DNA of 64,000 nt from an uncultured Sinobacteraceae bacterium (GCA_903822975.1 CAIJRD010000012.1:1-64000), one strand, 5' to 3'. Shown: positions 8,401-18,955, counted from the stretch's first letter. The notes: a model not told the origin generated them from the letters alone. A program made the numbers and translations.

Positions 8401-10406
8401 TTGTTGAGACCATCGTTTTCGATCTCGCCTTGCCAGGCGAGCAGGAACGCGGACTCGAAGAACTTGCGCTGCGCATCCGGCGACAGATCGCAGCCCGGAT
8501 GGCGCACCTCGAATTCCTGCACCCACAGACTGCCACCGTCTTTCGGTTTGATCTCGTGCGGTTCCTGGCGAATCACCTGCAGTCCAAAGTTTTCCAGCGT
8601 CGGCAGCACATCGGACAAGGTCACCGGCTGCGACCACGCGTACAGCTTCAAGCCGGTGGCGCGCGGCAACGCGCGACGCGCGCTCGCATCGCCGGTTGCA
8701 GCGGGCGCCGCGGTCGGTGTTTCGACAATCAGGCGCGGCAGCACCGGCGTCTGTGCCGACAGACGCGTCAGGAATTCGAGATCGGCGACGGCTGCGGATG
8801 GCGTGTCGAGTTCCTGATAGGACAACGGGAACGCCTCGGCAAAGCGCGCGCCGATCGCCGGTGCGTCGACGCCGACGCGTTCGAGCATCCGTTCACGCAG
8901 CTCGTCGCGCCAGCTTCGACTCGCAAGCAACAGACGGCGCTCGACTTCGGCTTCATCCAGCTCGCTGGTACTGCCGGGCTCGGTGCGCACGATGAAGTGC
9001 AACAGCGTGAGACCATCGCGCAGGAACTCGACGCGTCGGTCCAGCGACAGTCCGTGATAGGCCTCCAGCAGCGTTGCGCCGAGCTTGTCGCGCAGTTCGC
9101 GCGAATAGCGATCGCGCGGCAAATAGATCAGGCAAGAGAAGAAGCGGCCGTAACGATCGCGGCGCACGAACAGGCGCAGTTGCTGGTAGTCGCGCAGCGC
9201 GCGAATGCCGAGACACAGCCGATAAAGTTCGTCCTCGCTCGACTGGAACAATTCGTCGCGCGGCAGCTGGTGCAGGATGTCGCGCAGCGCCTTGCCCGAA
9301 TGCGAACTCTCCGGCAGCCGCGAGCGCTGCATCACGTGCAAGGCCTTGCGCCGAATCAGCGGAATATGGCGCGGCCGATCGATGTAGACCTCGCTCGAGA
9401 ACAATCCGAGAAAGCGCACCGTGCCGACAATCGCACCGCGTTCATCGAAGCGCTTGACGGAGATCACGTCCATCAATTCGTCGCGATGCACGCTGCTGCG
9501 CAGATTGGCTTTGGTGACTACGACGAGTCGCGGCGAGTCGGTGTATTTGTCGAGTTCCGATTGCGGCGCGATCAGATCCTCGCTGGCCCAGCGGCCATCG
9601 GGTCGCAAGAGGCCCAGTCCGCTGTCGCGCTGCGTGCGGAAACTCAAGGAGCCATCCGGTAGCGTCTCGGCGCGCGTCTCGACGTATCCGAGAAACGTGA
9701 AGTGATGTTCGGCCAGATACGCCAGCAGATCGCGCGCTTCGGCGAAATCCTCGGCGTCGGCGCCTGGCGGCACCTGTTGCAGCGCATCGGACAGCGCACG
9801 ACCCTGCAGCAGGATCGCTGCGTAGTCCGCCACCACGGCGCGCAGATCGGCGAGCACGCTGCGCAGTTCGCGCTTGAGCCGCGCATAGTCGTCGGCGCTG
9901 GCGAGCGGTGCGAACTCGAGGTGGATCAGCGATTCGGTCTCCGGCGCGCCCTGTGCCGAAGGTGCACTGTGACCGGGCGCGACTCCGATGCCGAGCACCT
10001 CTTGCAGGCGACCGCTCGCATCGCGACGCAGGCGCAGCAGTGGATGCATCAGCCAATCAACCGCACTGCCGGCCTTGCGGATCGCAAGGCCCAAGCTGTC
10101 GACCAGGAAGGGCTGATCCTCGACGCAGGTTTCGATCGTCGCCAGCAGCGGATGCGCGCCGCTTTCGGCCGGGCGCAGGCGCAGCAGCGTTTCTCCGGCC
10201 TGCCGCGTTGCCGCGAACTGCCAGTGTCCGCGCACCACCTGGGACAGCTCCTCGGGCGTGCGGCGGCGCAGCACGTCGACAGAGGCGGTTTCAACATAGG
10301 CGCGCAGGAACGCGCGAAACGCTGCGGGCTCGGCGCCGGCAAGGCTGTCGAGCCGGGCGATCAGGACTTCATGTTCGGGACTGTTGCTTGCAGGGGTGTC
10401 ATCCAT
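5499..10406 (-). CDS. gdhB: NAD-dependent glutamate dehydrogenase, large GDH-180 type
   Basis: A 1635-residue protein that matches the length of the 180-kDa bacterial NAD-GDH family, which oxidises glutamate to 2-oxoglutarate and ammonium in the cytoplasm. The N-terminal half holds ACT-like regulatory regions (early sequence FLVDSLGLAIRKAG). The catalytic core shows GGLRWSDRRQDFRTEVLGL and MVKNTVIVPVGAKGGFVVK, with the substrate-binding and catalytic lysines. The Rossmann region includes VVGEGGNLGFTQAGRIEYA. ATG at 10406; the gene is monocistronic. The opposite strand is open for 1442 codons, which is a composition shadow. Family known for catabolic use and amino-acid-responsive allostery. 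Confidence 0.95.
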   Translation of the reverse strand: MDDTPASNSPEHEVLIARLDSLAGAEPAAFRAFLRAYVETASVDVLRRRTPEELSQVVRGHWQFAATRQAGETLLRLRPAESGAHPLLATIETCVEDQPFLVDSLGLAIRKAGSAVDWLMHPLLRLRRDASGRLQEVLGIGVAPGHSAPSAQGAPETESLIHLEFAPLASADDYARLKRELRSVLADLRAVVADYAAILLQGRALSDALQQVPPGADAEDFAEARDLLAYLAEHHFTFLGYVETRAETLPDGSLSFRTQRDSGLGLLRPDGRWASEDLIAPQSELDKYTDSPRLVVVTKANLRSSVHRDELMDVISVKRFDERGAIVGTVRFLGLFSSEVYIDRPRHIPLIRRKALHVMQRSRLPESSHSGKALRDILHQLPRDELFQSSEDELYRLCLGIRALRDYQQLRLFVRRDRYGRFFSCLIYLPRDRYSRELRDKLGATLLEAYHGLSLDRRVEFLRDGLTLLHFIVRTEPGSTSELDEAEVERRLLLASRSWRDELRERMLERVGVDAPAIGARFAEAFPLSYQELDTPSAAVADLEFLTRLSAQTPVLPRLIVETPTAAPAATGDASARRALPRATGLKLYAWSQPVTLSDVLPTLENFGLQVIRQEPHEIKPKDGGSLWVQEFEVRHPGCDLSPDAQRKFFESAFLLAWQGEIENDGLNKLVLGAGLSARQVTLLRTICKYLIQTGLPFSQPYMEDLLSEYATIARALVHSFETRFDLGLSDAQRASDAVKIGQTLDAALDAVASLDGDRVLRAFLSVVRASLRTNYFQPDANGKPKRYVSLKLDPALIPELPLPRPMFEIWVYAPEVEGIHLRGGRVARGGLRWSDRRQDFRTEVLGLMKAQMVKNTVIVPVGAKGGFVVKLGPPASEREAWLANGIECYKTFLRGLLDITDNRVGLEIVPPPNVRRYDEDDPYLVVAADKGTATFSDIANGVSQDYGFWLGDAFASGGSAGYDHKKMGITARGAWESVKRHFRELVWTDAAGVQRNGRDIQREAFSVVGIGDMSGDVFGNGMLLSPQIRLLAAFDHRHIFLDPNPDVAASFAERRRLFALPRSSWADYDATLISDGGGVYPRSAKLIKLSDAVRSALDIKPSALTPAELMRAILMAPVDLLWNGGIGTYVKAASQSHPDVGDRSNDAIRVNGRALRAKVVGEGGNLGFTQAGRIEYALGGGRINTDAIDNAGGVHTSDREVNIKIPLNRLMAENKLTRAERDPLLATFTDEIAAFVLRDNYVQSAAISLLERNAAKALDDHAELIRLLEREGLLNRQIEFLPDDDTIRERRRAERGLTRPELAVLIAYSKISLKHAALHSDVPDDPFFARDLLANFPKSLVERYRHELETHGLRREIVATILSNALVNRMGAGFAQLWAEDHGLTRAEVLKAYAVAHQIYAGDEYWRAIEALDNQLPASLQYRLMMLPIGLLKHATGWIAGSAYAARPLQQAVDRFSAAIRELEGALPQLLPPSYREDWDRTVAALEADGVPAELAARLANTRALGGALDIAELAETAQVGLSDAASVYFLVGERFRLLWLYAAINELATDGKWQALARVNLRDDAYRIHRQLAARILAVAGESAEARVDAWSRANERHVKFGLARLAELQGGNVRDFSTLAVAVREIRKLRLL

Positions 10407-10585
10407 GGGCGCTCCTCCCGCGGCGACCTTCGGGTCGGGCGGTAAATTAGTATGCGGAGGAGTATGCCAGCCTCCGGAAGCACCGACGCGACGATGCCTT
10501 GAGGCGGTTGAGACTGCGCGAGGAGCGGTCAGTTCACGCGCAGCTTGGCGGTACGTTCAACGCGCAGCCTGCGCGCAGCTTACGC

Positions 10586-11632
10586 TCAGCTCGACACCAC
10601 AGAACGGTGACGCTCGACCCCGCCGCCACCGCGCGCTTTGACGCGATACATCGCGCGATCCGCGAGCCGCGTCAGTTCCGCACCGTCGCTCGCGTCCAGC
10701 GGCCATACCGCCAGGCCCACGCTGGCCGCGGGCTGCAAGGCGAGTGCCTGTCCCTGGGCGGCATCGCTCGGATTCAAGGACTCGGAAACGGCGGCGAGCA
10801 GTTTCTCGCCGAGCGGAATGGTGCTGTCCACGGCATCCAGATCTTCGAGGATGACGCCGAACTCGTCGCCGCCGAGTCTTGCTACCGTATCGGAAGCACG
10901 CAGCCGAAACTGTAATTGCCGCGCGACCGCCACCAGCATCGCGTCGCCGGCCGCGTGACCGTGCTGATCATTCACCTGCTTGAGCCGGTCGAGATCCAGG
11001 TAGGCCAGCGCGAACAGACGCTGATTGCGTCGTGCACGTTGGATCGCCGAACTCAAGCGATCCTCGAACAGCGCGCGGTTCGGTAAGCCAGTCAGCGCAT
11101 CGTGTGTGGCCTGGTGCAGCAGTTCGCTGCGACTCGCACGCTGGCGTTGGTTTTCGTCGTTCAAGCGGGCGATCTCCCGTTTCAGGTCGGCGACTTCGCG
11201 TTGCAACTGCACACGGTTGTGGAACAGATCGACAAAATTGCGCGCGTGTTGCTGCAATACCTCGGCATCCACCGGCTTCTGTGCAAAGCAATCGACCGCG
11301 CCGAGCTCAAACGCGCGCTGACGGGGTGCGGCCTCGGCGAGGCCTGCGCCCATCAGGATCACCGGCGTTGACGAGGTCGGCGGCGGCAGCGCGCGCAGAC
11401 GGCGGAGTGCTTCGAAGCCATCGAGATCGGGCATCTGCAGATCGAGCAGCATCAGTGCATAGGCACCGCTCTGAACCTGTATCAGCGCGCTGGCAGCCGA
11501 CGCACTCTCCAGCACCTCGGCATCGACGCCGGCGAGTCGGCGGCGCAGCACCGCGCGGCTGGTGGCGCTGTCGTCGACGATCAGAATTTTTGGACGGCTC
11601 TGCAGCACCGCGACACACCCCTGACTGCGCAC
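10586..11632 (-). CDS. Response regulator diguanylate cyclase (REC-GGDEF)
   Basis: A 348-residue cytoplasmic protein. The receiver domain (about 14-135) has the acidic pair D20/D21, phosphoacceptor D64 in LLDLQMPD and K119 in AQKP. A coiled coil (about 140-172) links it to a GGDEF domain (about 175-340) with an intact active site GGDEF at 254-258 and an I-site RASD at 245-248 exactly five residues upstream, so product inhibition by c-di-GMP is expected. Architecture matches WspR/PleD-like phospho-activated cyclases. No partner kinase is next to it. It follows the glutamate dehydrogenase gene divergently placed by strand order but has no shared operon. Confidence 0.92.
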   Translation of the reverse strand: MRSQGCVAVLQSRPKILIVDDSATSRAVLRRRLAGVDAEVLESASAASALIQVQSGAYALMLLDLQMPDLDGFEALRRLRALPPPTSSTPVILMGAGLAEAAPRQRAFELGAVDCFAQKPVDAEVLQQHARNFVDLFHNRVQLQREVADLKREIARLNDENQRQRASRSELLHQATHDALTGLPNRALFEDRLSSAIQRARRNQRLFALAYLDLDRLKQVNDQHGHAAGDAMLVAVARQLQFRLRASDTVARLGGDEFGVILEDLDAVDSTIPLGEKLLAAVSESLNPSDAAQGQALALQPAASVGLAVWPLDASDGAELTRLADRAMYRVKARGGGGVERHRSVVSS

Positions 11633-11716
11633 TTACGTTGTGCGGTCAGTGTAGGTGGCCAAGGCGTCACTTTGAGGGCAACGCCGTTGCCCGCGAGGAC
11701 TACAAAGCGACGCGGC

Positions 11717-12256
11717 TCACACTTTGCTGTCGGCCAGCAATTGCCGCAGGCCGCGCAGTGCTGCCGCAGCGCTTGCACGTCGCACGTGGTCGCGATCGCC
11801 GGAAAACTGCAGGCGACTCGCGGAGGAAGCGATGCGGCGTCCGCCGAAGCCGAGCCAGACGGTGCCGACCGGTTTGTCGGGTGTGCCGCCATCGGGGCCG
11901 GCGATGCCGCTGACCGCGAGCGTCCATTCAACCGGGGCGCGACGCAGCAGTCCCTGCACCATCTCCAGCACGACCGATGCGCTGACGGCGCCATGCGTCG
12001 CCAGTGTCGTCGAGGACACGCCGAGCAGATCCTGCTTGGCTTCGTTCGAGTAGCTGACGATGCCGCGCTCGAACCAGACCGAGCTGCCGGGCGCATCGGT
12101 CAACAGCTTTGCGATCAGCCCGCCGGTGCAGGATTCGGCCACTGCGACGCGCTGCCGCGCCTTGCGCAAGGCGCGTCCGGCTTCCAGCGCCAGCGCCGCC
12201 AGTGCGGCATCGCCGTAACTGGGATCGGCAGACGCTTCGACAACACCTTCACCCAA
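11717..12256 (-). CDS. pncC: CinA C-terminal family nicotinamide-nucleotide amidase
   Basis: Stand-alone CinA C-terminal domain, about 179 residues. It contains RVAVAESCTGGLIAKLLTD, WFERGIVSYSNEAKQDLLGV and LAVSGIAGPDGGTPDKPVGT, the signature blocks of PncC, which deamidates nicotinamide mononucleotide to nicotinate mononucleotide in pyridine-nucleotide recycling. No ATG is available before the conserved region. The in-frame TTG at 12256 begins directly after the TGA of the upstream dehydrogenase, implying translational coupling; a longer ORF overlapping that gene exists but its extra sequence is not conserved-looking. It lies downstream of the amino-acid dehydrogenase in one transcript. Confidence 0.88.
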   Translation of the reverse strand: MGEGVVEASADPSYGDAALAALALEAGRALRKARQRVAVAESCTGGLIAKLLTDAPGSSVWFERGIVSYSNEAKQDLLGVSSTTLATHGAVSASVVLEMVQGLLRRAPVEWTLAVSGIAGPDGGTPDKPVGTVWLGFGGRRIASSASRLQFSGDRDHVRRASAAAALRGLRQLLADSKV

Positions 12257-12257
12257 C

Positions 12258-13310
<1,053 letters not shown>

Positions 13311-13600
13311 TGGATGGTTCCTCAAGACGCGTTTCGCGCCAGTGACGGGAAGCGCACGCGGGATCGGCGGCGCTGTTTTTGCATAGTGTACGACCGAACC
13401 GCCCGCGCGCTTGCGCCGGGTTCGCCTATCATGAGTCGCAACCCTCCTTCGCACCGTGCTTCGTATGTCACCGAGCCGACTGAGCCTGCCCATCGTAAAC
13501 GTGAACCGTGCAAGGCTTGCGGGCGATGACGCAGCGGTCGGCGTCGCCGGCACGGCGTACTAACCTCCCGCCCTTTCCGGACCGATCCCCAAAAGCCTCG

Positions 13601-16600
13601 ATGAGCATTCACGCCGCGCTGCATCACGAGACCACCTATCGCTACGACAAGCGCGTCACGCTGTCGCCGCAGATCATCCGCCTGCGGCCGGCGCCGCATT
13701 GCCGCACGCAGATCCTGTCGTATTCGCTGAAGGTCGAGCCCAAGCTGCACTTTCTGAACTGGCAGCAGGACGCCTTCAGCAACTGGCTTGCGCGGGTGGT
13801 GTTTCCGGAGAAGGTGCGCGAATTCAAGGTCACCGTCGACCTGGTCGCCGACATGGCGATCTACAACCCGTTCGACTTCTTCGTCGAGGAGTCCGCCGAG
13901 GAATTTCCGTTCGACTACGACGAGGCCTCGAAGGAAGATCTCAAGCCGTATTTGCGCAAGGCGCCGGGTGGCCCGCTGTTCGACGCGTTCATGGCGGCGA
14001 TTCCGCGCGAGAAGATGCGCACCGTCGATTTCGTCGTCGGCCTCAACGCGCGTCTCCAGCAGCACGTCAAATATCTGATCCGCATGGAGCCCGGCGTGCA
14101 GACGCCGGAGGAAACGCTGAGCAAGGCCTCCGGCTCCTGTCGCGACTCGGGCTGGCTGCTGGTGCAGATCATGCGCCACCTCGGGCTCGCCGCCCGCTTC
14201 GTCAGCGGCTACCTGATCCAGCTGACGCCGGACGTCAAATCGCTCGACGGCCCCAGCGGCACCGATCACGATTTCACCGATCTGCACGCCTGGTGCGAGG
14301 TGTTCCTGCCGGGCGCTGGCTGGATCGGACTCGATCCGACTTCTGGCCTGCTCGCCGGCGAAGGACATGTGCCGCTGTGCGCAACACCCGAGCCCTCCGG
14401 TGCCGCACCGATCACCGGCTACATGAGCGCCGAAGGCGAAGTGAAGGACGAGTTCGAGCACGTGATGAAAATCTCGCGCGTGTTCGAGTCACCGCGCGTG
14501 ACCAAGCCTTACAACGATATCCAGTGGACCGAGATCGATACGCTCGGCGCCTATGTCGACCGCCGTCTGCAGGCACACGACATGCGCCTGACGATGGGCG
14601 GCGAGCCGACCTTCATCTCGATCGACGACATGCAGGGTGCGGAATGGAACGTCGCCGCCGTTGGCCCGACCAAGCAGAAGCTCGCCAATACGCTGATTCG
14701 CCAGTTGCGTGAGCGCTTCGCGCCGCAGGCGACCACCGGCGGCCTGCTGACCTACGGCCAGGGCAAGTGGTATCCCGGCGAACAGCTGCCGCGCTGGGCC
14801 TATTCGCTGTACTGGCGTGGCGACGGCACGCCGATCGTCCGCACCGATCTGGCCGAGGGTCGCGCGCCGGCCAGCCTCGACAACGCACGCCTGTTGATTC
14901 ACGGCATCGCCGAGCGACTGGAAGTGATTCCGGACAACATCCTGCCGGCTTACGAGGATGCGTTCTTCTATCTGCATCGCGAGCGCCAGTTGCCGGACAA
15001 CGTATTGCCGAGCGACAACAAGCTGAAGGATCCGGAAGAGCGCGCACGCATTTCCAAGGTATTCGAACGCGGCCTGGATAGTCCGCGCGGCTTCGCCTTG
15101 CCGGTGCAGCGCTGGCAGTCGCGGGCCTGGATTTCCGAACGCTGGCAGTTCCGCCAGGGCCGCATGTTCCTGATCCCGGGCGACTCGCCGATCGGCTTCC
15201 GTCTGCCGCTCGACGCGCTGCCCTGGCTGCCGCCGATGACGTACCCGCACGTCATCCCTTACGACCCGTTTCAGTCGCAGGCGCCGTTGCCGCCGCGGCC
15301 GGATGGCCGTCGCCAGCCGTACCTGCAATCGCCGACCTCCAAGCGCGAGGAAGCCGAGCGCGATCGTGAGAGCAAGCGTCGCGAACGGCTGCAGAAAATC
15401 ACTGCCGAAAAGGATCAACCCGAGCCGACCAAGCGCGGCGTCTACCTCGAAGGCGGCAATGTGCGCACCGCGCTGGCGGTGGAGCCGCGCGAAGGATTCC
15501 TGTGCGTGTTCCTGCCGCCAGTGGAGAACATCGAGGACTATCTGGAACTGGTGGCCGCAATCGAAGACTCGGCTGCCGAACTCGACGCGCCCGTGCGTAT
15601 CGAAGGCTATCCGCCGCCGGCAGATACGCGCCTGAACGTGCTGCGCGTGACCCCCGATCCGGGCGTGATCGAAGTCAACGTGCATCCGGCACACAACTGG
15701 ACCGAACTGCGCGACAACACGTTGGTGCTGTACGAGGAAGCGCGACTCGCGCGACTCGGCACCGAGAAATTCCTGATCGATGGCCGTGCGGTTGGAACCG
15801 GCGGTGGCAATCACTTCGTTGTGGGCGGCGCCACGCCAGCGGATTCGCCGTTCCTGCGGCGACCCGATCTGCTCGGCTCGCTGCTGCGCTACTGGCAGAA
15901 CCATCCGGGCCTGAGCTATTTCTTCTCCGGCCTGTTCATCGGCGCGACGTCGCAGCATCCGCGTATCGACGAAGCACAGCAGTCGCAGCTGTACGAAATC
16001 GAGTTGGCGCTGTCGCAGATCCCGCCGCCGGGCAAGAGCGTGCCGCTGTGGCAGATCGATCGCACCCTGCGCAACTTGCTGGTGGATCTGACCGGCAACA
16101 CGCATCGCACCGAGATTTCGATCGACAAGCTGTATTCGCCGGACGGCCCCACCGGTCGCCTCGGCCTGGTCGAGTTCCGCTGCTTCGAAATGCCGCCGCA
16201 CGCGCAGATGAGCCTGACGCAGCAGTTGCTGCTGCGCGCGCTGCTGGCCTGGTTCTGGGAGAAGCCCTACACGCAGCCGCTGGTGCGTTGGGGCACGCAG
16301 TTGCACGACAAGTTCATGCTGCCGCACTACGTCTGGCGCGATGTCTGCTCGGTGCTGGCCGACTTGCGCGGCGCCGGCTTCAAGTTCAAGGACGAATGGT
16401 TCGCGCCGCATTTCGAATTCCGCTTCCCGCGGCACGGTTCGGTGCGTTACGAGAACGTCGAACTGGAACTGCGCCACGCACTCGAACCCTGGCCGGTGCT
16501 GGGTGAGGAAGCCGCACTCGGCGGCGTCACGCGGTTCGTCGATTCGAGCGTCGAGCGCCTGCAGGTGCGCGTGACCGGTCTTACGGAAGGCCGACACTTC

Positions 16601-16966
16601 GTCACCGTCGCCGGTCGCCGCGTGCCGCTGACGCCGACCGGAGTGGAAGGCGAAGCGGTCGGCGGTGTGCGCTATCGCGCCTGGCTGCCGGCCTCGGCGC
16701 TGCATCCCACGATCGGCATCCATACGCCGCTGGTGTTCGACTTGTACGACGCCTGGAACAAGCGCGCGGTCGCCGGCTGCACCTATCACGTGGCCCATCC
16801 GGCCGGCCGCAACTACGACGTGTTCCCGGTCAACGCCTATGAAGCCGAAGCGCGCCGTCTCGCCCGCTTCGAACCGCTGGGCCACACGCCGGGCAACTAC
16901 TGGCCGCCGCAGGAATCGGTCAATCCCGAGTTCCCGTTCACGCTGGATTTGCGCCGCCCGGCCTAG
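13601..16966 (+). CDS. Transglutaminase-like / DUF2126 fusion protein
   Basis: A 1121-residue protein. The first 290 residues form a bacterial transglutaminase N-domain (HHETTYRYDKRVTLSPQIIR) plus a cysteine-protease-like core with SGSCRDSGW, DLHAWCEVF and GLDPTSGL, giving a Cys-His-Asp triad. The rest is the DUF2126 region, with MRLTMGGEPTF, GNHFVVGG, EISIDKLYSPDGPTGRLGLVEFR and an ending NPEFPFTLDLRRP. Such proteins are widespread and often accompany an alpha-E domain/circularly permuted ATP-grasp pair; neither is seen here, so this copy stands alone. The ATG at 13601 is chosen because homology-like sequence begins there. Physiological role unknown, possibly peptide modification or hydrolysis. 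Confidence 0.9.
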   Translation: MSIHAALHHETTYRYDKRVTLSPQIIRLRPAPHCRTQILSYSLKVEPKLHFLNWQQDAFSNWLARVVFPEKVREFKVTVDLVADMAIYNPFDFFVEESAEEFPFDYDEASKEDLKPYLRKAPGGPLFDAFMAAIPREKMRTVDFVVGLNARLQQHVKYLIRMEPGVQTPEETLSKASGSCRDSGWLLVQIMRHLGLAARFVSGYLIQLTPDVKSLDGPSGTDHDFTDLHAWCEVFLPGAGWIGLDPTSGLLAGEGHVPLCATPEPSGAAPITGYMSAEGEVKDEFEHVMKISRVFESPRVTKPYNDIQWTEIDTLGAYVDRRLQAHDMRLTMGGEPTFISIDDMQGAEWNVAAVGPTKQKLANTLIRQLRERFAPQATTGGLLTYGQGKWYPGEQLPRWAYSLYWRGDGTPIVRTDLAEGRAPASLDNARLLIHGIAERLEVIPDNILPAYEDAFFYLHRERQLPDNVLPSDNKLKDPEERARISKVFERGLDSPRGFALPVQRWQSRAWISERWQFRQGRMFLIPGDSPIGFRLPLDALPWLPPMTYPHVIPYDPFQSQAPLPPRPDGRRQPYLQSPTSKREEAERDRESKRRERLQKITAEKDQPEPTKRGVYLEGGNVRTALAVEPREGFLCVFLPPVENIEDYLELVAAIEDSAAELDAPVRIEGYPPPADTRLNVLRVTPDPGVIEVNVHPAHNWTELRDNTLVLYEEARLARLGTEKFLIDGRAVGTGGGNHFVVGGATPADSPFLRRPDLLGSLLRYWQNHPGLSYFFSGLFIGATSQHPRIDEAQQSQLYEIELALSQIPPPGKSVPLWQIDRTLRNLLVDLTGNTHRTEISIDKLYSPDGPTGRLGLVEFRCFEMPPHAQMSLTQQLLLRALLAWFWEKPYTQPLVRWGTQLHDKFMLPHYVWRDVCSVLADLRGAGFKFKDEWFAPHFEFRFPRHGSVRYENVELELRHALEPWPVLGEEAALGGVTRFVDSSVERLQVRVTGLTEGRHFVTVAGRRVPLTPTGVEGEAVGGVRYRAWLPASALHPTIGIHTPLVFDLYDAWNKRAVAGCTYHVAHPAGRNYDVFPVNAYEAEARRLARFEPLGHTPGNYWPPQESVNPEFPFTLDLRRPA

Positions 16967-17492
16967 CGCCCGTACAGCTTCCGCGGGATTCGGATTCGCG
17001 GACTTGCGGAATCGGAACTGCGGAATCGCGGAATTGCTGAATCGTCATTCCGCGATCCTCCGACAGGCGCGTCGGAGGATCGCCACGGTTGCGGCGCGAT
17101 CATCGTGGCGAGCCAAGCACTGGCTGCGCTGCGTACCACGTCCGCCCGGATGAACGATTCCGCGTGTAGATCGGATCGTCGATTCGGCAGGCGCGTTGAG
17201 GCGATGAGGCGTTGAGGCTTTAACGCGTTGACGCAGCGATCTTACGTACGAAGTCGGTGCAGCCGACTGCAATTCGATTCGGACCATCGATTCGGCGCCG
17301 CGATTCTCTGCGGTGCGCCGACGTGGCAAGCGTGCGTGGCAAGCCGACGTTTGGCTCCAAGGCATCGTTTGCGCAACGCCGATGTGGACACCGGGTCCGC
17401 ACGTCCGGCGAAACGATTCCGCTGATCGCGTTTTCGAGGGCGGCCGCCGTGCTTCGCGCGATAGTGCGCGCACTTCCTTCGCGCATGCGCCC
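16967..17492. other. Intergenic region with GCGGAATCG repeats and a perfect hairpin
   Basis: No convincing gene. TGCGGAATCG-like units recur at about 17004-17035. A perfect 12-bp stem CGATCCTCCGAC (17053-17064) / GTCGGAGGATCG (17071-17082) with a 6-base loop may end transcription of the transglutaminase gene, though it has no T-run. Short GTTGAGGC-type repeats follow near 17195-17235. Confidence 0.55.
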
Positions 17493-17936
17493 ATGAACCT
17501 CCTGATTGCGCTGGCCACTGTCGTGCTTGCCGGTGCACCGCTGGCCTCGAAGAATGCCGAGATCACCGACCCGAAGGTGATCCAGGCCTTCCTCGCCGAT
17601 CCGCAGACGCACGCCTACAACATCCAGGATCCCAAAGGCTGGAAGTCGTTCCGCAAGGTCTTGCAACTCGGCACCAAACTGCCGAATGGCAGCTGCCGCT
17701 ATCCGCTGGCGATCACCACACCGGGCACCTACGTCAGCTTCGCCACCGAAATCGCGGTCAATAACCTGCGCTGTCAGTCGCTGGTGCTGGAAGGGAATCC
17801 GGGCGCACGGACGGCAAAACCCGCCCTATCCGCCAACGCTTCGAAGTCCGCCGCGAAAGCGCCCGGTGCGTCGAACTCGACAGTGGCGAGCCGGCTTGCG
17901 GGTCCAACACCTCCACCGATTTCACAACGTAAATAG
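17493..17936 (+). pseudogene. Small secreted protein with an apparent frameshift near its middle
   Basis: Starts MNLLIALATVVLAGAPLAS, a signal peptide, followed by a soluble domain up to about residue 110 (NIQDPKGWKSFRKVLQLGTK, then YPLAITTPGTYVSFATEI). After LVLEGNPG the annotated frame becomes Ala/Ser/Lys-rich and unprotein-like. The frame shifted by one base reads GRTDGKTRPIRQRFEVRRES then ARCVELDSGEPACGSNTSTD and stops at 17930-17932, with strongly GC-rich third positions and balanced composition. The likely native protein therefore crosses frames at about 17798-17812. This is either a real frameshift mutation or a sequencing error. No family recognised. Confidence 0.55.
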
Positions 17937-18112
17937 CGCAGCACAGGTGGTTCATCGTCGCGTGCTGAACGTGCGGCGATGCCATGGGATCGCCGCGACC
18001 TTCGGCGCACCGAAACTTTCGATCGTCATCGCAATCACCGCGACCGAGTCGATCGTTGGGGGTGCGAGGCGCCTGATTCGGTTGAACGATCGCCTCGGAA
18101 CTCCGCAGCGGC

Positions 18113-18955
18113 CTAGCGCCCCAGCATCTTCTTGGTGTTCCAAGCCACCAGCGGCTGATACCAGCTGCCGAGCAGACGAATGATCAGATCCATCGCCTTC
18201 GCATCCGGACCCACGGCGACGCGGCGTGCATTTCGCTCGACGGCGCGCAGGATGATTAGCGCGGCGCGCTCGGCCGTCGTCGTATTGAGCATCTTCTCGA
18301 AGCGCTCGCGCACTTCTTCGCCGCTATGGCCGAGCAACTTGTCGACGTTTTCGCCGATACGCGAATCGCGATTGATCGCGGTGCGGATACCGCCGGGATG
18401 CACGCAGGTAGCGCTGACGCCGTAGCGCATCATGTCCAGCTCCATGCGCAGCGATTCGGTATAGCCGCGCACGGCGAACTTGGTTGCGCAGTAGGTGCCG
18501 GTGCCGGGCGCGCCCATCAGACCGAACAGGCTGGAGGTGTTGACGATGTGACCGTCGCCCGTCTTCTTCAGATACGGCAGGAACGCCTGGGTGCCGTAAA
18601 CCACACCCCAGAAATTGATGTTGACGATCCACTCGAAGTCGGCCTGCGTCACTGTCTCCAGCGGACTGCTGAGCGCGACGCCGGCATTGTTGAAGATCAG
18701 GTTGACCTTGCCGTGGTCGGCGGCGGCCTGATCGGCCCAGGCATACATCTCGGCGCGATTGGCGACATCGACGCGCGCGTGCGTCACCTTGGTGCCAAAC
18801 GCGCGCGCCGATGCGGCGGTCTCCTCCAGACCTTTAACGTTGACGTCGCTGAGCGCCAGATGGCAGCCGCGGCGCGCGAGTTCCAGCGACAGCGTGCGTC
18901 CCATGCCGGAGCCCGCACCGGTGATCGCCGCAACCTTGCCTTTGAATGACTTCAT
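18113..18955 (-). CDS. SDR family NAD(P)-dependent oxidoreductase
   Basis: A 280-residue classical short-chain dehydrogenase: AAITGAGSGMGRTLS (GxxxGxG cofactor site), NNAGVALSSP, NTSSLFGLMGAPGTGTYCATK with the Ser-Tyr-Lys catalytic residues, and PGGIRTAI. The C-terminal extension (ERNARRVAVGPDAKAMDLI) is typical of SDRs found near flavin monooxygenases. It lies 118 bases downstream of the BVMO gene on the same strand and probably shares its transcript, suggesting oxidation of a secondary alcohol to the ketone used by the monooxygenase. Substrate unknown. Confidence 0.9.
   Translation of the reverse strand: MKSFKGKVAAITGAGSGMGRTLSLELARRGCHLALSDVNVKGLEETAASARAFGTKVTHARVDVANRAEMYAWADQAAADHGKVNLIFNNAGVALSSPLETVTQADFEWIVNINFWGVVYGTQAFLPYLKKTGDGHIVNTSSLFGLMGAPGTGTYCATKFAVRGYTESLRMELDMMRYGVSATCVHPGGIRTAINRDSRIGENVDKLLGHSGEEVRERFEKMLNTTTAERAALIILRAVERNARRVAVGPDAKAMDLIIRLLGSWYQPLVAWNTKKMLGR

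Noticed and set aside
5334..9662. A 1442-codon plus-strand ORF opposite the glutamate dehydrogenase gene
   Set aside because: It is exactly antisense to a clearly conserved enzyme and reads as Arg/Gln/Ala-rich sequence with no motif or ribosome site; GC-rich third positions on the real strand keep this frame open.
14489..16885. A 798-codon minus-strand ORF opposite the transglutaminase-DUF2126 gene
   Set aside because: Antisense shadow of a conserved coding sequence with no recognisable domain.
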